Assembly (NCBI RefSeq): GCF_964204865.1
Contig: NC_135258.1
Coordinates: forward strand, 17,276,916 to 17,340,915
From: Styela clava
Lineage: Eukaryota > Chordata > Ascidiacea > Stolidobranchia > Styelidae
Direction of reading: 5' to 3'
DNA: 64,000 nt
Part shown: piece after piece, positions 14,949-27,800 of the stretch
Layout: every line of letters starts with the position of its first letter
Numbering within the stretch: position 1 is the first letter of the stretch
Position numbers and translations under genes: made by a program
The notes under the pieces: generated by a model
The model's database searches: none
What the model saw: only the letters and a program-made list of their open reading frames with translations
Told to the model about the DNA's origin: nothing

Positions 14949-17900
14949 ATGAACACTATACACAAATTCGCATTTATATTCGGTGAGTAATTCATTCTAT
15001 GAAATATTTTTAATTGGCGATGATTAATTTCACAGTTTGATGATGAAACGATGAAATAATTTTTAAAGACACAACAAGATGTAGGTTGCATACACACATT
15101 CTTTAGACTCTAACACAAAAATTTATACAACTTTGTATTTGAGCAGGGCTGGGCAAGGTTTTTGGACCAGGGGCCACAAATTGTGCCTACCTAGACTGGT
15201 GAGCCATGTGAGTGCGACGTAAAAAATTACATTTTATGCACAATATTTACAGTATTACAAAAGCAAAACAATAAGCCTCGTGCCAAAACAAAATTTATTC
15301 GCAATCTCTACAAATTCCTTGAGTTATTTTTTAGCTATAACATCAAAGTTTGGTTTTAGTTTGGTTGTGGCAGCATCGGGCAGGCCAGATTGAATTATCT
15401 AACGGGCCGGATTTGGCCCGCGGGTCGTAGTTTACCCGTGTCAGTATTAGAGGAATATATTGCAAACTTGATGCTTTTTGCGAAAAGTCTATCTGCAAAG
15501 TTATATTATACTTTACGGCCTCCAACTTATGTTACATGTCAAAAATAACGTTGCATTGATTTTGCAAATATGAGCCCTATCTGAATACAAGCTTGGATCA
15601 ATTTTAATATTTTCCTATCTTTTTTAGTTATAAAAGTCATTCATTCAACAACGGCTGATATTTACAAAGGAATATTCCACGTACAGGAAAATAGTGGAAA
15701 CGGCACGTAAGTATACGATGAGAATTTAAATTTTTCGACTGAAGGTACAATTGTTTAATCAAATGAAGAAACCAAAGTTTAAGCAGTTTAAATTTGATTC
15801 ATAAATGAGCTGAGAGTAAGCGAGACCCTTGGGCATCATTCATATCTGACTGAATAAATGTCTGTCGATAAAATAGTTAAATTTGGTGACTTTGCAGAAC
15901 GGGCGCGCCCTTTCTTATCGTGTCTTTGTAAACATAGCGTCACGTCACATCACGTTTATTTCAAATTATCCACAAGACATCACTTATCCCAAATAAAATT
16001 AGCAACAGATATCAAACGCTAATCGGTAAATCTTTGTGTTCATAGTTGAAATATGGCTGGTTAATTTTTCGACCAGTTATAAATGCCAAGTTGTATGGAG
16101 GCTTGAAGCGTCCTGCAACTGTGCTTGTTATTTTTATATTACAAAAACGTTCAATTTTGCTAAACGACTGCAAAAGTTGATTGCGTTTTTATCTCAATAT
16201 ACGCAAATGGTTAGGTTTGCTTTGGGTACTTGATGTATCTATATTTCAAGACAACTGAAGGTTTTATGTTTAACTTGGTTGCGAGTAAAGTCACGTTTAT
16301 CTGTTTTTGGGCTTGTTGATTTACTTTTGCATAACTTTCAATTTCCGCAAATCTGCTCAAAAGAGAGTCACTGACCCGTAAAATAAGTAGGCGTGAACGT
16401 ATTGTCACGGTAATTGTAATAAATGAGGATATCAGTCAACAAGTAGACGAATATTTCTGTTTACAAAATATTTTCATTCTGTTGAATAAAAAGTTTGCTG
16501 TTTACTTTTCTGATTGAAATTTTCTTCAAATTGAACCACGTGATAATATATTTAATATACTGGTACTTTGAATGTCACTTCCATAAAGAAATAAGTTGAT
16601 AAAGGGCTTTGAATTGCCTAATTCGCTTTGTTCCTGAATATTATGAACTTGTCAAATGCCGCTAAACAGCTCAGTTATTATAAACACCGCCATCTATGCT
16701 GCATTACTGTAAACACATAATGGAAAGAAAAACACTAATAATAATATTTGGCTAAAATTCAACCGGCATCGCGGTAGTCATTTGATCTTCGATTCAAGCA
16801 TTGCGTTATTGCTTATAATAAGTCCATGAAAGCATGCCATTGTGAGTTATATTGTTTGTTCGTTGGAATGTACAAAAGTAACACAAATTTCGTTAGGTTT
16901 ACTACACGTTTTCTAGTACTATTGGAAATCTCAATGTCAACGGTGACGCGTCTGAAGGACCGGGGCAGAATATTCAACTGACTATGCAGAACACGTATCT
17001 GTCCAACTTAGACAAATGTGTACCGGATGGCAAAGCTTGTGACAGCTGGTTGAAACATGATCCGTCTACGGCTCTACGCAAACACTATCACGGAGTTGCT
17101 CGCGGGGGAATCTTTGGATCGTGACGTCAGTTTTTTAAATTAATCACTGTACACTGCACATGTCTTCAATGAAGTTAAACAAAAGGTCAAAGGTCAATCA
17201 AAGCTCCTTGCAATGTGATTTTAAAGTACATCATTGAGGGAGATTGTCTTGAGTTTATATAGTTTGAAATTGAATAGCCAGACTTTTACTATCTTATCTA
17301 ATATGAATAATTGGGTTTGTCGATATAATGACCACGAGAAACTCAGTCTCCAATTTGATTCTCATATAAAGCGCTGCTTTATAAGTAAATATAAGTATAT
17401 ACATGTAAATTTACGTTAGTTGAATAAAAAATGACAATGCCGTGATAAGAAGAAGAATATATTAAACTATAAATCAGAAAATGTAAACTTTAATAATTTA
17501 TTTTGAAGCGCTATATGTACCTAATTTTTTGATTTTGTCGTGCAAGTATATTAGTGATTAGTGCTGACAACGTTTTATGCTCCCTAATTTTGAAATGCGA
17601 ATATTTCCTAAACATTTGGTACTTGATTGGCTTGTCTGCAAATTTTTAAAATCATAAGCACTTGGCATTGGATGCATTCGTGCAGTACAAATATTATTCT
17701 CCAAATATAGTTATATAGGTAAATATATATATTCCAATGTTTATTTGCTGAATACAAAATAACAATATTATGCTTAGCCTTAGAAGAAGGTATTCGCACA
17801 AATGTCAAAGATGTTAGACACAACGATCAAATCAGTCTCATACGTCATTGTGTACGTTGATGACGTCAATGACAATGATCCCATATTTCACGAAAAAAAT

Positions 17901-20900
17901 GTTATAATTAACATGAATGAAGTATGTGTATTCTTACATTACTGTGTTAATTACCCTGACTTAGACTCGGATTATTGTTGTTGAATAACTCTTCGCTGTG
18001 AAATGATTTAGATTAAGATTTTTCTCTGGCTCAGGTTTACTTCAAGCCTATCGCGCATTTGAGCAGCATAATTCTAAACCTTAGTTTTTGTACAAGAAAA
18101 TTTTATACAGAATATAAAGTAGGCCTATTTGATTAATTTCGTTATTTTGACTTGGTCCAATTTTGTGGTTTGATCAATGTTTTTGAGTTAGGTAGAAACA
18201 AAAAAATTGATTTATCAGAGCGTGTAAACTAACTAGCATTGAATTGATTCATTTTAAAAATAGTTCAATTGCTACCTACCTTTTACATGTGTTTCTGAGG
18301 TAAGATCATTTTTCAGGTATCCCAGATGTAAATTCAAAAAGTTTAATTCTCTTTGATAGACTTATAATTAGGCAATAATACCCAATACAAATGGACAACG
18401 AATATAGATGGTATCCATACTACAATATGTACCGTGATTCTAACTGATGCCATTTGCAACCCCATTGTGCCATTGGTATGGTGTCAATTTGCCATGCATG
18501 TATTCATATCTATTACACTATATCTTGTTCAATTCGAGGTTGGGTATGCTAAATTGTAGTTGTTGTTGGTGGGTTTGTTGTTGTTGTTGTAGAAAAGTAA
18601 CACCTCAATGGATTGCAAAATTTGGTATTTTAAGATGAAAAAAAGTCGCTGAAGGCTTTTAGTTTTAATTTATTTTTATAATATTTCTGAATCCTAAGTA
18701 GCTCGATGTGGCAACCAAAATTTTACTATTTTTACTAGGCTTGCCCGTATGACTATAAAACAAATATTAAATCTTTTAGCTCACACCGACTGGATCATCA
18801 GTTTATGAAATAACAACCTCAGATGAAGATGAAACTTCAAGTACCACATATCAAATAACAAATTCGGTATCAATATTATTTTTTTTTTGCTTTTAGGATA
18901 AAAAATCAGATTTTTTTTAATTTTATTGTCATGAATTTCACTCTTACTTTTTTAGACATTGTCTGGATATTTTTCAATTCCTAATTCATCGAATGGCATA
19001 CCTGTACTGAAGGAATTGCTTGATTATAAATCTATGACAGGATCTAATAATAGTGTCTTAACTGTACAAGCTCTAGATGTTAATGGAGACATCACAAGAA
19101 GTGCCAAAACTACGGTTACAGTAAGTATGATTAGGTTAAATGTTTCGCGATATTTTATAAATTGAAACCAATGTTTCTCCTAAATAAATACACTTTTCAA
19201 TTGTATTTCGTTACAGTTATTCGTTGTACCACGCTATATATTTGTAAAAAGTGAAAAAATCATTCGTTTGTTTGGATAATTTTACATGAAATGCACACAC
19301 TGATAATTTTTCTGAATTGCCGTTGTTGTTATTGTTGAAAAAAGTATCAGTATTTGAAGGTGTAAGAAGTTGCTTAGAAGCTACTTTTTATTTTATTTTT
19401 TTCAAATGTTTTCTGAATGTTATGTGATCCGATTTTTACGATGAATTTGGTTATTTCAATTCATGGGAACACTTCTTATGACATACGGCAATACAGTTAT
19501 ATGAACTTCGGGCTTCATGTCTGTATTTTTTAGCATTAGTCTCTCTCTCGTTTGTAATAGACTCATGAGATTGCTTTTGTTTTAGCAAGAAGTGCGTGTA
19601 TGACTGAATGTGCGTGTATGTGTTGGAAAGGGAAGAATATTCTTCTGACAAACATTGTCAAAGTAACGGATCTTTCAATTCACTTCTGTATTTTTTCAAC
19701 TATCATCAAAATAAAGAAAATGGTATTCATTCAAATCCCTCAATTAAACAAATTCCACAGGTTAAAGTTACGGACGGAGATGACCAAGACCCGGTATTTC
19801 AGCCTTGTGTAACGTTAAAATATCTTTGCATCCGTGCTGAATATACTGGCCGCGTGTCAAGAACTTCAAGCTTTCTGAGTCTTATGTATATATATTGTAT
19901 GTAGGCTTCATACATAAGTGTTTAAGTACTTCAATAAACATATTTTTACGATTTATTTACAATTCAACTTTTTAAATCTGAACTTGTGTTATGGCACAAG
20001 TGATGAGGTGATATCGAAGAGTTACGACCACTTATACTTCTTCTCATGTGCGCATTTGCGCTGGTGAATCCGTACGCATATATAATATAACGAGTGTAGT
20101 AAGAGTGAAGATAAATAAAGTTGTAAAGTAACATAGATATATATATATCTGTAACATTTTATCTGACTAAGGTCAGACTTCGCCAGAAAAAAATCATATC
20201 AGCTTTCAGAGGGAAATATTTGTGTTTTAGTTTGCATCAAGACTCTTGATTCACATACTATATTCGTCTTTGATGTTTTGACGCGAAGACTTGTTTAACA
20301 ATAGAACGTGTGCTAAAAAGAAATTTATATAGCCATACAATTGTTGTTTATGTCCTACATCCGAAAGGAACTCCAACTCAAAAAATGAAGCATAATAACT
20401 TCACATAAGATATGACCCAAACTCGAGAAAGGAGAAAGAAACTATAATTCAAAGAATAAATCAAAATATTCAACAAAAACTATCTAAATCATACATAAGC
20501 TCTATGAGCAATGCATGTTTTTCGACAATATTTTAGGTGGTTTTCAGTTCTTCGTACTGGTGCATTTACCGTTTCAAGTTCACAAAAAAATCATTAAAAT
20601 TGAAACCTGGTCGGTTCACTGTACTAAGAAACGAAGGTGTGTTGTTTATGCATGCATGGTTGTGAGTTTGAAAAACAATTTGATCTTCAGAACAGGTATT
20701 TTAATGAGAGAACGGTATTGCAAACCATATCACGTTCGAACGCATAATCAGTAAATGTTAAATGAGTACTATTTTGGAAATAAAGTAGTATATAACTTTG
20801 AATGGGTTTCATATGTTTTTTTATTTCGATTCCTCAGTATCTTTTTACTTTACTTGAGTACGAACCCAATTCTTTTAGTTTGGGGGCTTATCTAGGGTTA

Positions 20901-21649
20901 ATTCAATCAGTTGGTACTTCATATAACACATCCTACCAGAAGTTACTTTTGCTTTTGGCCGTGCGAGGCATTAAGTATGATTTCTTCCGCCACGAATGTT
21001 TAAACCTTGGTCATTTCATTTTGTCTCGACTCGAGAAATTCCTATTGTTTCCCAAACCAGATTTCTAAGAGTTCTAAATGTGTTTATAATTGAATTAAGA
21101 ATAAAAAGTTCAAAACTATTTGAAACGCTGTTTACAACAATAATGGGGAATGTATAAAATAATCTTTATGCTATCAAGCTGCATATTTTTAATACTTTAT
21201 TGTTTTTTCTCACCCATACATGCATTTTTCATTTGGTCCATTCTCCAATAAGTCATCATGCTTATATATAATTTCACTTTAATTGAATTTAAGATTAATA
21301 TATACTTGTGTTTTTTCTAAAATTATATTGTGTCTATTGTAAAAGGAAGAATATTTATTAATTATTACGGTATTTAGAAATATATATACAAAAAAGTACC
21401 ATATGAGTTAACAATTAAATTTTTATATAACAGAACAATGTCATCAGCGAGGTAGAGCCAGGTCCGATTTTAGCGATAGATCCAGATGTTGATTTAGCGA
21501 TTTGCAAAACAATTGGATACGAGTTACTTCCAGTGCCTGACTACAACAAAAAGTCAACTAAGTACTTACCTATTGACCCAGATACTGGTCATCTTATTCT
21601 CAAAAAGCTTCCAGGAGACAACGTTGTGGATTTGTTCGCTAATATTAAG
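14949..21649 (+). CDS. Cadherin-like protein, 5' part (signal peptide and cadherin repeats)
   Basis: Nine exons join with matching phases into 369 codons: 14949-14982, 15628-15706, 16917-17120, 17263-17404, 17790-17921, 18780-18866, 18956-19120, 19761-19808 and 21434-21649. Exon 1 and the start of exon 2 give MNTIHKFAFIFVIKV plus HSTTA, a good signal peptide. Cadherin hallmarks follow: VQENSGNGT in exon 2; YVDDVNDNDPIF at the end of exon 5, the canonical calcium-binding DxNDNxPxF linker; LTVQALDVNG in exon 7; VTDGDDQDPVF in exon 8, a degenerate linker; and IDPDTGHLILKKL in exon 9, a typical repeat core. The product is therefore probably an extracellular calcium-dependent adhesion protein. It is very divergent and I cannot name an orthologue. 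Most donors fit consensus (gtgagt, gtaagt, gtatgt). Those of exons 3, 4, 6 and 8 are weaker. The reading frame continues downstream (see 21822-28907). Confidence 0.75.
15144..15444. mobile_element. hAT-type MITE in intron 1 of the cadherin-like gene
   Basis: The left end reads CAGGGCTGGGCAA and the right end GTTTACCCGTGTCAG; these are only loosely inverted. The flanks TATTTGAG (15136-15143) and TATTAGAG (15445-15452) form an 8-bp duplication with one mismatch. Near the right end is GGCCCGCGGGTCG, a motif shared with other repeats in the window (29.6, 37.8 and 43.6 kb). Confidence 0.65.
18557..18590. repeat. (TTG)n-rich microsatellite in a cadherin-like intron
   Basis: An imperfect run of TTG/TGG units lies between exons 5 and 6 of the cadherin-like gene. 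Confidence 0.75.
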
Positions 21650-21821
21650 GTAAGTGGGTTTGCACCCACGGTAGATTAACTTGAACTGTTTTGAAGAACT
21701 ACGCTTTATTACATGAGTAGGGTCTTTGCTCTTATAATGATGTCTCTCTGTCAAGAATAAAATAAATCAAAGAAATGAAATGAGATCTTCACATTTTTCA
21801 CATGATAATGGCATAACACAG

Positions 21822-24800
21822 CAAACGGCAACAAAATGTTCGGAGAAGACAAAAAGAAACCTTATAAAACTCTGAATGACTCTCCCTCGATTGCACCCCT
21901 GGATTCGTTCACTGTAGCAAGTAAGTTGATATAATTTTTATTTACAAATATTCAACAAACAAAATTAAATTCAAACTTGAAACGATGCTACGATAACATT
22001 ACAATTTAGTATAAATGCATTTTATACCATTTTGACTAAATAACCATCAGTTTTATCTTCGCTCACACAATTCGCCCGTTTTTCGCAGAATTATTAACTC
22101 TTTCATTCATTCCTGTTCGTGTAAAATAGTTCTAGTAAATATCGATTATGAAGTACTCTATATGTTTGCCCATAATGAATATTATCACAAAAACTTTTTC
22201 TTCAAGGAGAATAAGAAAAGTCGAGAATTTCATCCTTGGTGCCTGCAATAGAATATGGCAAATTTAACGTTAAGGTGAGAAAAATTTGGGGTCGGGAACA
22301 GAGACATACTGAGATTATTCAGTCAATCATTTTCTATTACATTATAGGTTGATATCAGTTATAGTCAGCTATCTATTGAAGAGGATGTAACGAGTCATGG
22401 ACAGAAAATATCGTGTAGATGGATAATTGAGATGTCAAAGATGGAGAAAACAAAGTGCTTCATGAACATATATTGAGCTAGGAAGTAGGGAAGCTAACGT
22501 TACTGGCGCAAATCCGAGACTGTGGTAAATGGTGCGAACATGATCACCTGCTGTGCATAATATGCTATTCTCACTCTAAACAGCAAAATAAATGGAGATC
22601 GGAATTGTTAAATGAGTGTCTTTTATGAAATTTACATTCTACTTCACTTGCTGCGTTATTGAGACAACAAATATAATACAGATAAATGTATTTGTCGAAT
22701 TTTTTTTCTATCAGGATTATACCTACGTAAATCAACTATGCAATGACATTGAAGCAATGAGAGAGATGAGTTTTATTTTCTCCTATTTTTCTATAGACTC
22801 TGTATATATTGTAAGCGAACTTGTAGATTGTTCAACAGACTTACAATCTGCCTTGCGGAATAGCAGAACGAGAAATCATTCAAATGTTATCTCAACTTTT
22901 ACCGGATCGCAACTGTCAAATTTTGCAAATGGTACTGCTCGTGACACCGCCTACTATTTTATGGTTGAAACTAAAATCGACTTATCCTTGACAACAATTG
23001 AGGTCAAAAAAGATCTTCCGTCAGCTGAGTCGACATATGAACGGGTCTCTTAGAGTCTTTAAAGCCGTTTGTGTTCATGTATGGTAGCCAGATATTGGCT
23101 TTGAAGGGGAGAATATTAAAATGGAGACTGGCGACATTTATTCATCCTTACTCGTAAATATAAAAGCAGCAGCAACTTAGACTATATCGTTCCAAATTCA
23201 TTTAAGAACGTTGGTTTGTGATTTATGGGTAAAATTATTTGTAAAAATCACATTGATTGATATCAGTAAAAACATTTTGCAGCGATTGCAGGTGGTCTTC
23301 GAAATCTCCATTCTTTGTCAATATCACACGGTAATATTAGCTGTAAAGACATTCTTCTCACTGTATCGGCAAAATGATATTCGTACATCTCTAGTATGTA
23401 TATATGTATTTTTTAGAGACAAGTTACCGTACCTGCTAGTTATCTATGCAATCGAATATAAAATTTGAGGTCATTCTATCGTGCAATATTAAGGTGCAAA
23501 GTAAATTGTCCGAGATGTGCGGAAGTTCTAATGATATTTTAGACCAGTGGTTCTTAAACTTTTTGAGCCGCACCCCCCTTTGAAAAATTTTATGAACTTC
23601 GCCACTTCGCCCTCCTCCCCCCTTTTTTGCTTTGGAAAAATGTTTTTGTAATGGGCAGGTTGCTTTATAATAAGATGGCGCTGTAAGAATATGGTCTCAT
23701 AGCGTCATTTCTCAGTTTGTTTAGGCATAAAACGCATCGGGGTTCATTCCGCCTTTCACTGTCGTATGTATGAAACCATACACAAATATTTGTCATCATA
23801 CATTCTCTTTATGCCGCTCATTTTGCAATAGATGGTAAAGTCAACTTAAGTTTTACGTAAAATTAAACACGCAATAAACGTATGCTCTTTGCGCTTTAAG
23901 GTATTTTCTGCATATACGTTTACGAAATGTAAAATTTCAATCGTTTACTTCACTATTGAGCAATGCAAAAATAATTACTGTGTTTTAAAATTACACAACA
24001 ATTACTGACTTCTTGGCTTGCCTAACGTCTTTAAAATTCACTACCAATACCTTTGGACAACCACCAGGTCAAAAATTACTTTCTGCGTTCTCGCATGGAA
24101 CCATGACACCTGTAGGGAAAACGAGTTTTTTTTTTATATATAATCATCAGCGACGGGATGCTAAAAATAGAAGAAAGAAGTGAATCCACAACCAAAAATT
24201 TCTTGATGGAAAAAGCGGCATTATAAAATACTAAAACTAGAACGAAAAACACCAACGGGTTTACTTATGGGATGGAACGCAACAGCTCAAAAACACTTTC
24301 TTAGACATGGCAAATCTCGTATATTCCTTGTTCCCGCTGCACACCTGTAGTGTGGATAAAGCAATTATTTCGAATATTTATATCGACCATGGAATGAATG
24401 TTTTATTCAACAGGAAAACCAGTACCTATCAAATAAAAAAGTCCGCTATTTTAGCGAGTGGTGTAATCTCAACAACTGACCCAGGAGCCGTACCGCGGGT
24501 GTTATGGGGCGATGAATATGTATTTCTGATTTACTAATATACTTTATATGTATTTTCATTGTACTAAATTGAATATATATACTTTCTGAGATTTTATACT
24601 AGATCTTTCTAACGACGATAACGAATCTGCATGATCGCAATATATATCAAAACTAAATATTGTCGGGCAGTTAATCTCACATCCTTATGTCCAGGGATTG
24701 ACGTGGTATTTTAGATCTGTAATGAGTTTATTTTGTCATGAGTCGCGGCAACCGCGAGCGAGCTACCTTGAACACAAATGAAGTAAAATAGAGAGATATG

Positions 24801-27800
24801 TCGAATTCTTGTAGTTGTCATAGATTTAATATTGCGGGACAAAAAAGGGGTATTATACCGTGAAAAAGCAGGCATTTTTAACGAACCGAAGACCGTTTCA
24901 GGAGACGTTGCATAGATATTTTCGATTCCCTCTTGTGACCTCTCACGCCCCCCCCCCCCCCCCCCCACCCCCACCCCTCCCTGGAAGCATTTCCCGCCCC
25001 CCAGTTTAAGAACCACTGTTTTAGACTTTAGAGTCCTGTGGTCAGTTTCTCTCAAAATCAAGAAAAAAATAATATTTATCTATACATATATAAACATCTA
25101 TATTTTGAAAATGCCCAATGTAAAAAGTAATTACCCTGCAACTTTATATGCTTTGCATAAGTTTCTCAAAGCAACATCTTAAAAATATATACAAACACAG
25201 CGTAGTACAATCTTCAGGATTTTCACAAGCGTCTATCAACTTTTAGGAAAAAAAAATATTAAGAAATAATATAACTTTAACTTATGAAGTCATAAGCTAC
25301 CCTTATGATATGGAAATCAATAATTGTTTTCTAATAATAAGGCTACCGTGTCCCCCATAATCTTTTTGCCATCCGATAATCTCAGCATTATTTTTCATTT
25401 TCCATTTCCACTTTTTTTTTCATTTCCCTGTATTTATTTAGAGCCGTTTGCAGGTTCTTCGTTACGATTTCTATAAATTTCGATTTCTGAATTTCGTCAT
25501 CCCAATCGTTAGTGCGTTTTGTAAATGCTTGATAGGCCGCTAAATAATATCTTATAGCATTTCCAAATTTGTCATATTTATACTGTGAAGTGCCGAGGTT
25601 ATTTAGCAAATCTCCATAACACACGTAATTCGGAGCATTGCTATTGAACTTATCCTCCAAAATTGTTTTTCCCTTCCAATAAAATTTGAATTCTTTCTCG
25701 TATTCGCCTATATCACCGAATACTACGCCTATGTTATTTAAACACCTGGCCTCTTGTAAGGTTTTTACGGGCTTATCACCTTCAATGCTGCGTAGATCTT
25801 CTACTATCTGTTGTATAATACCAATTCCTTTGCTTTTTACGAAATCGAGGAATTTTCCATCAGGCGTCACATTGGTGTTGATAATATAAGTACATTGGTA
25901 TGAGCAGTCACCAATACTCCGAGCAGCGCTGTCGGAGTTCGAATCATCTTTAGACAACTCGGATATACGAGCAAGGAGAAATAAAGTACTGGCATAAAAA
26001 GAATCAAGAATGAAATTGTCCACCATTTTGATGATGTCATCAAGTTTAGGAGAGTTGGGTGACGTAATAATTTCGTTTAACTGTTCAATGTATTCATTGG
26101 CATCCGTTTCACTTTCTTCGTTTAAAGAAATTTCAATTAATTCAAGATGGGAGCGAATGTTATTCAAACCCAATTCTTTACTGCCTTCTTCTTTGTGTGC
26201 TATTTTCTTTAATCCTATAATAATTAAAACACAGATTTTCATCAACCTCACTTAAAAGCCAACTTTTCATACATTTTCTAATTCTATAGCATTTTTTACT
26301 AGCCCTCGAACATTTTATGTAATAGACTGTGTAAATATGGAAGAAATGAAAATATTTTAATATGTTATTGGACTTAGCTATGTTGGCACCGAAAATACAT
26401 TCTCAAGTTCAAATCCCATGACTTTATATAAATTGTACAGTCAAGCACAACGCTACATTGTACTGCTATATGATAACCCAGATACATTCCGGCCTACACC
26501 AGGAAGTTACAGTTCCCAGCGTGTCATTGATTGTATGTATGTTTGAATCTTCGTTTTTGACAGGGATCCTTTGTACCGTTGTTTTTATTCTGCTTTGTAA
26601 ACATATATGCTGGTTTCTATATACTTCTGCTTATTACAATGTGTATGAAGTTTAACAGGTTCGAAATATTGACATTAGAATAAAATAAATTTTTAGAATC
26701 GCGGCCGATTTGAAATTTTACTTAAAGTAAAGTAAACCCGATCTAGTTAATCAACTAAAAATAATATGAACTGTAGCGAGACCCAGCGCGCATTACCCGG
26801 GGAGTGGGCATTTGGTTGTGCCGTTAACAAAGGCCGTAAGAATATTTTGTGACATCATGTGATGATAACATTGTATATATATATATATCTAGTATTTAAA
26901 AAGCTTGCCATGTATACCTTGGTCTGCTTCTAAAATGTTGGCAGTGTCAGTCATTTGATGTCGAAAATCTTCATATGGGTCATGTTTTATATCGTTTCCG
27001 ATATCTGTATAAAATGAGACATTAAAACGAATCTACAGGAGATCATTAAGCGTGTTCTAAATAATAAGAGTGCCGTTTATCCTGTGATTTTACATTTGGG
27101 CTAAGCTAATTTTTTTTAATTTATATCTTATTAACATAGATATGAATTATCTATATCTAATATCAATATGTTTCTTATATCGTAATGGAACCAAATACGT
27201 TCATCAAAAATCAATTGTGCTATGATTTTAATATATATTGAATGTCATGCAATCGAAAATTTTTGGTAGTGCAAATAAAAGACATCACATAAACGGTGGT
27301 CAGATATCCTCAGTTTACTTTACTTGAAACTCATCACGTTTTAACGTAAGACACGCAAGTCGTAAGACACGCAAAATTATTTATAGAAGAATGATGAGTC
27401 TATTTTTAAAAAATTTTGCATAATATTTTAGTACGGTATAGTTATTGTTTTATAGTTCTAATACTCCGATGTAATGCCACGCAACAATTTGCCATATATA
27501 TTTGTCTAGGACATAAGTAATATAAATAGAAGAAATTTGAGACTAATGTTGAAAAAAGGGGATAAGGCAACTGATTGAAAATTCTGTATTTGTCTAACGA
27601 TTCTCTAGGTGCGGATCAAAAGGCAAACACATTCGGTTCCACAGTAAACCGGGGATCGGGAAAATGGGGGGACTACCCCAGTTCTATGTCTTTAATGATC
27701 TTCATTATATAGCACCAAGTATCATAAATTTAAAATGTCTAAGATTACTCCATTCATATTTTTACTTAGAGAATACTTCACAGCACCAAATCATTTACAA

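Noticed and set aside
20802..21068. 88-codon frame in a cadherin-like intron
   Set aside because: No domain, no splice signals in phase with the flanking exons, and only a non-ATG opening further upstream.
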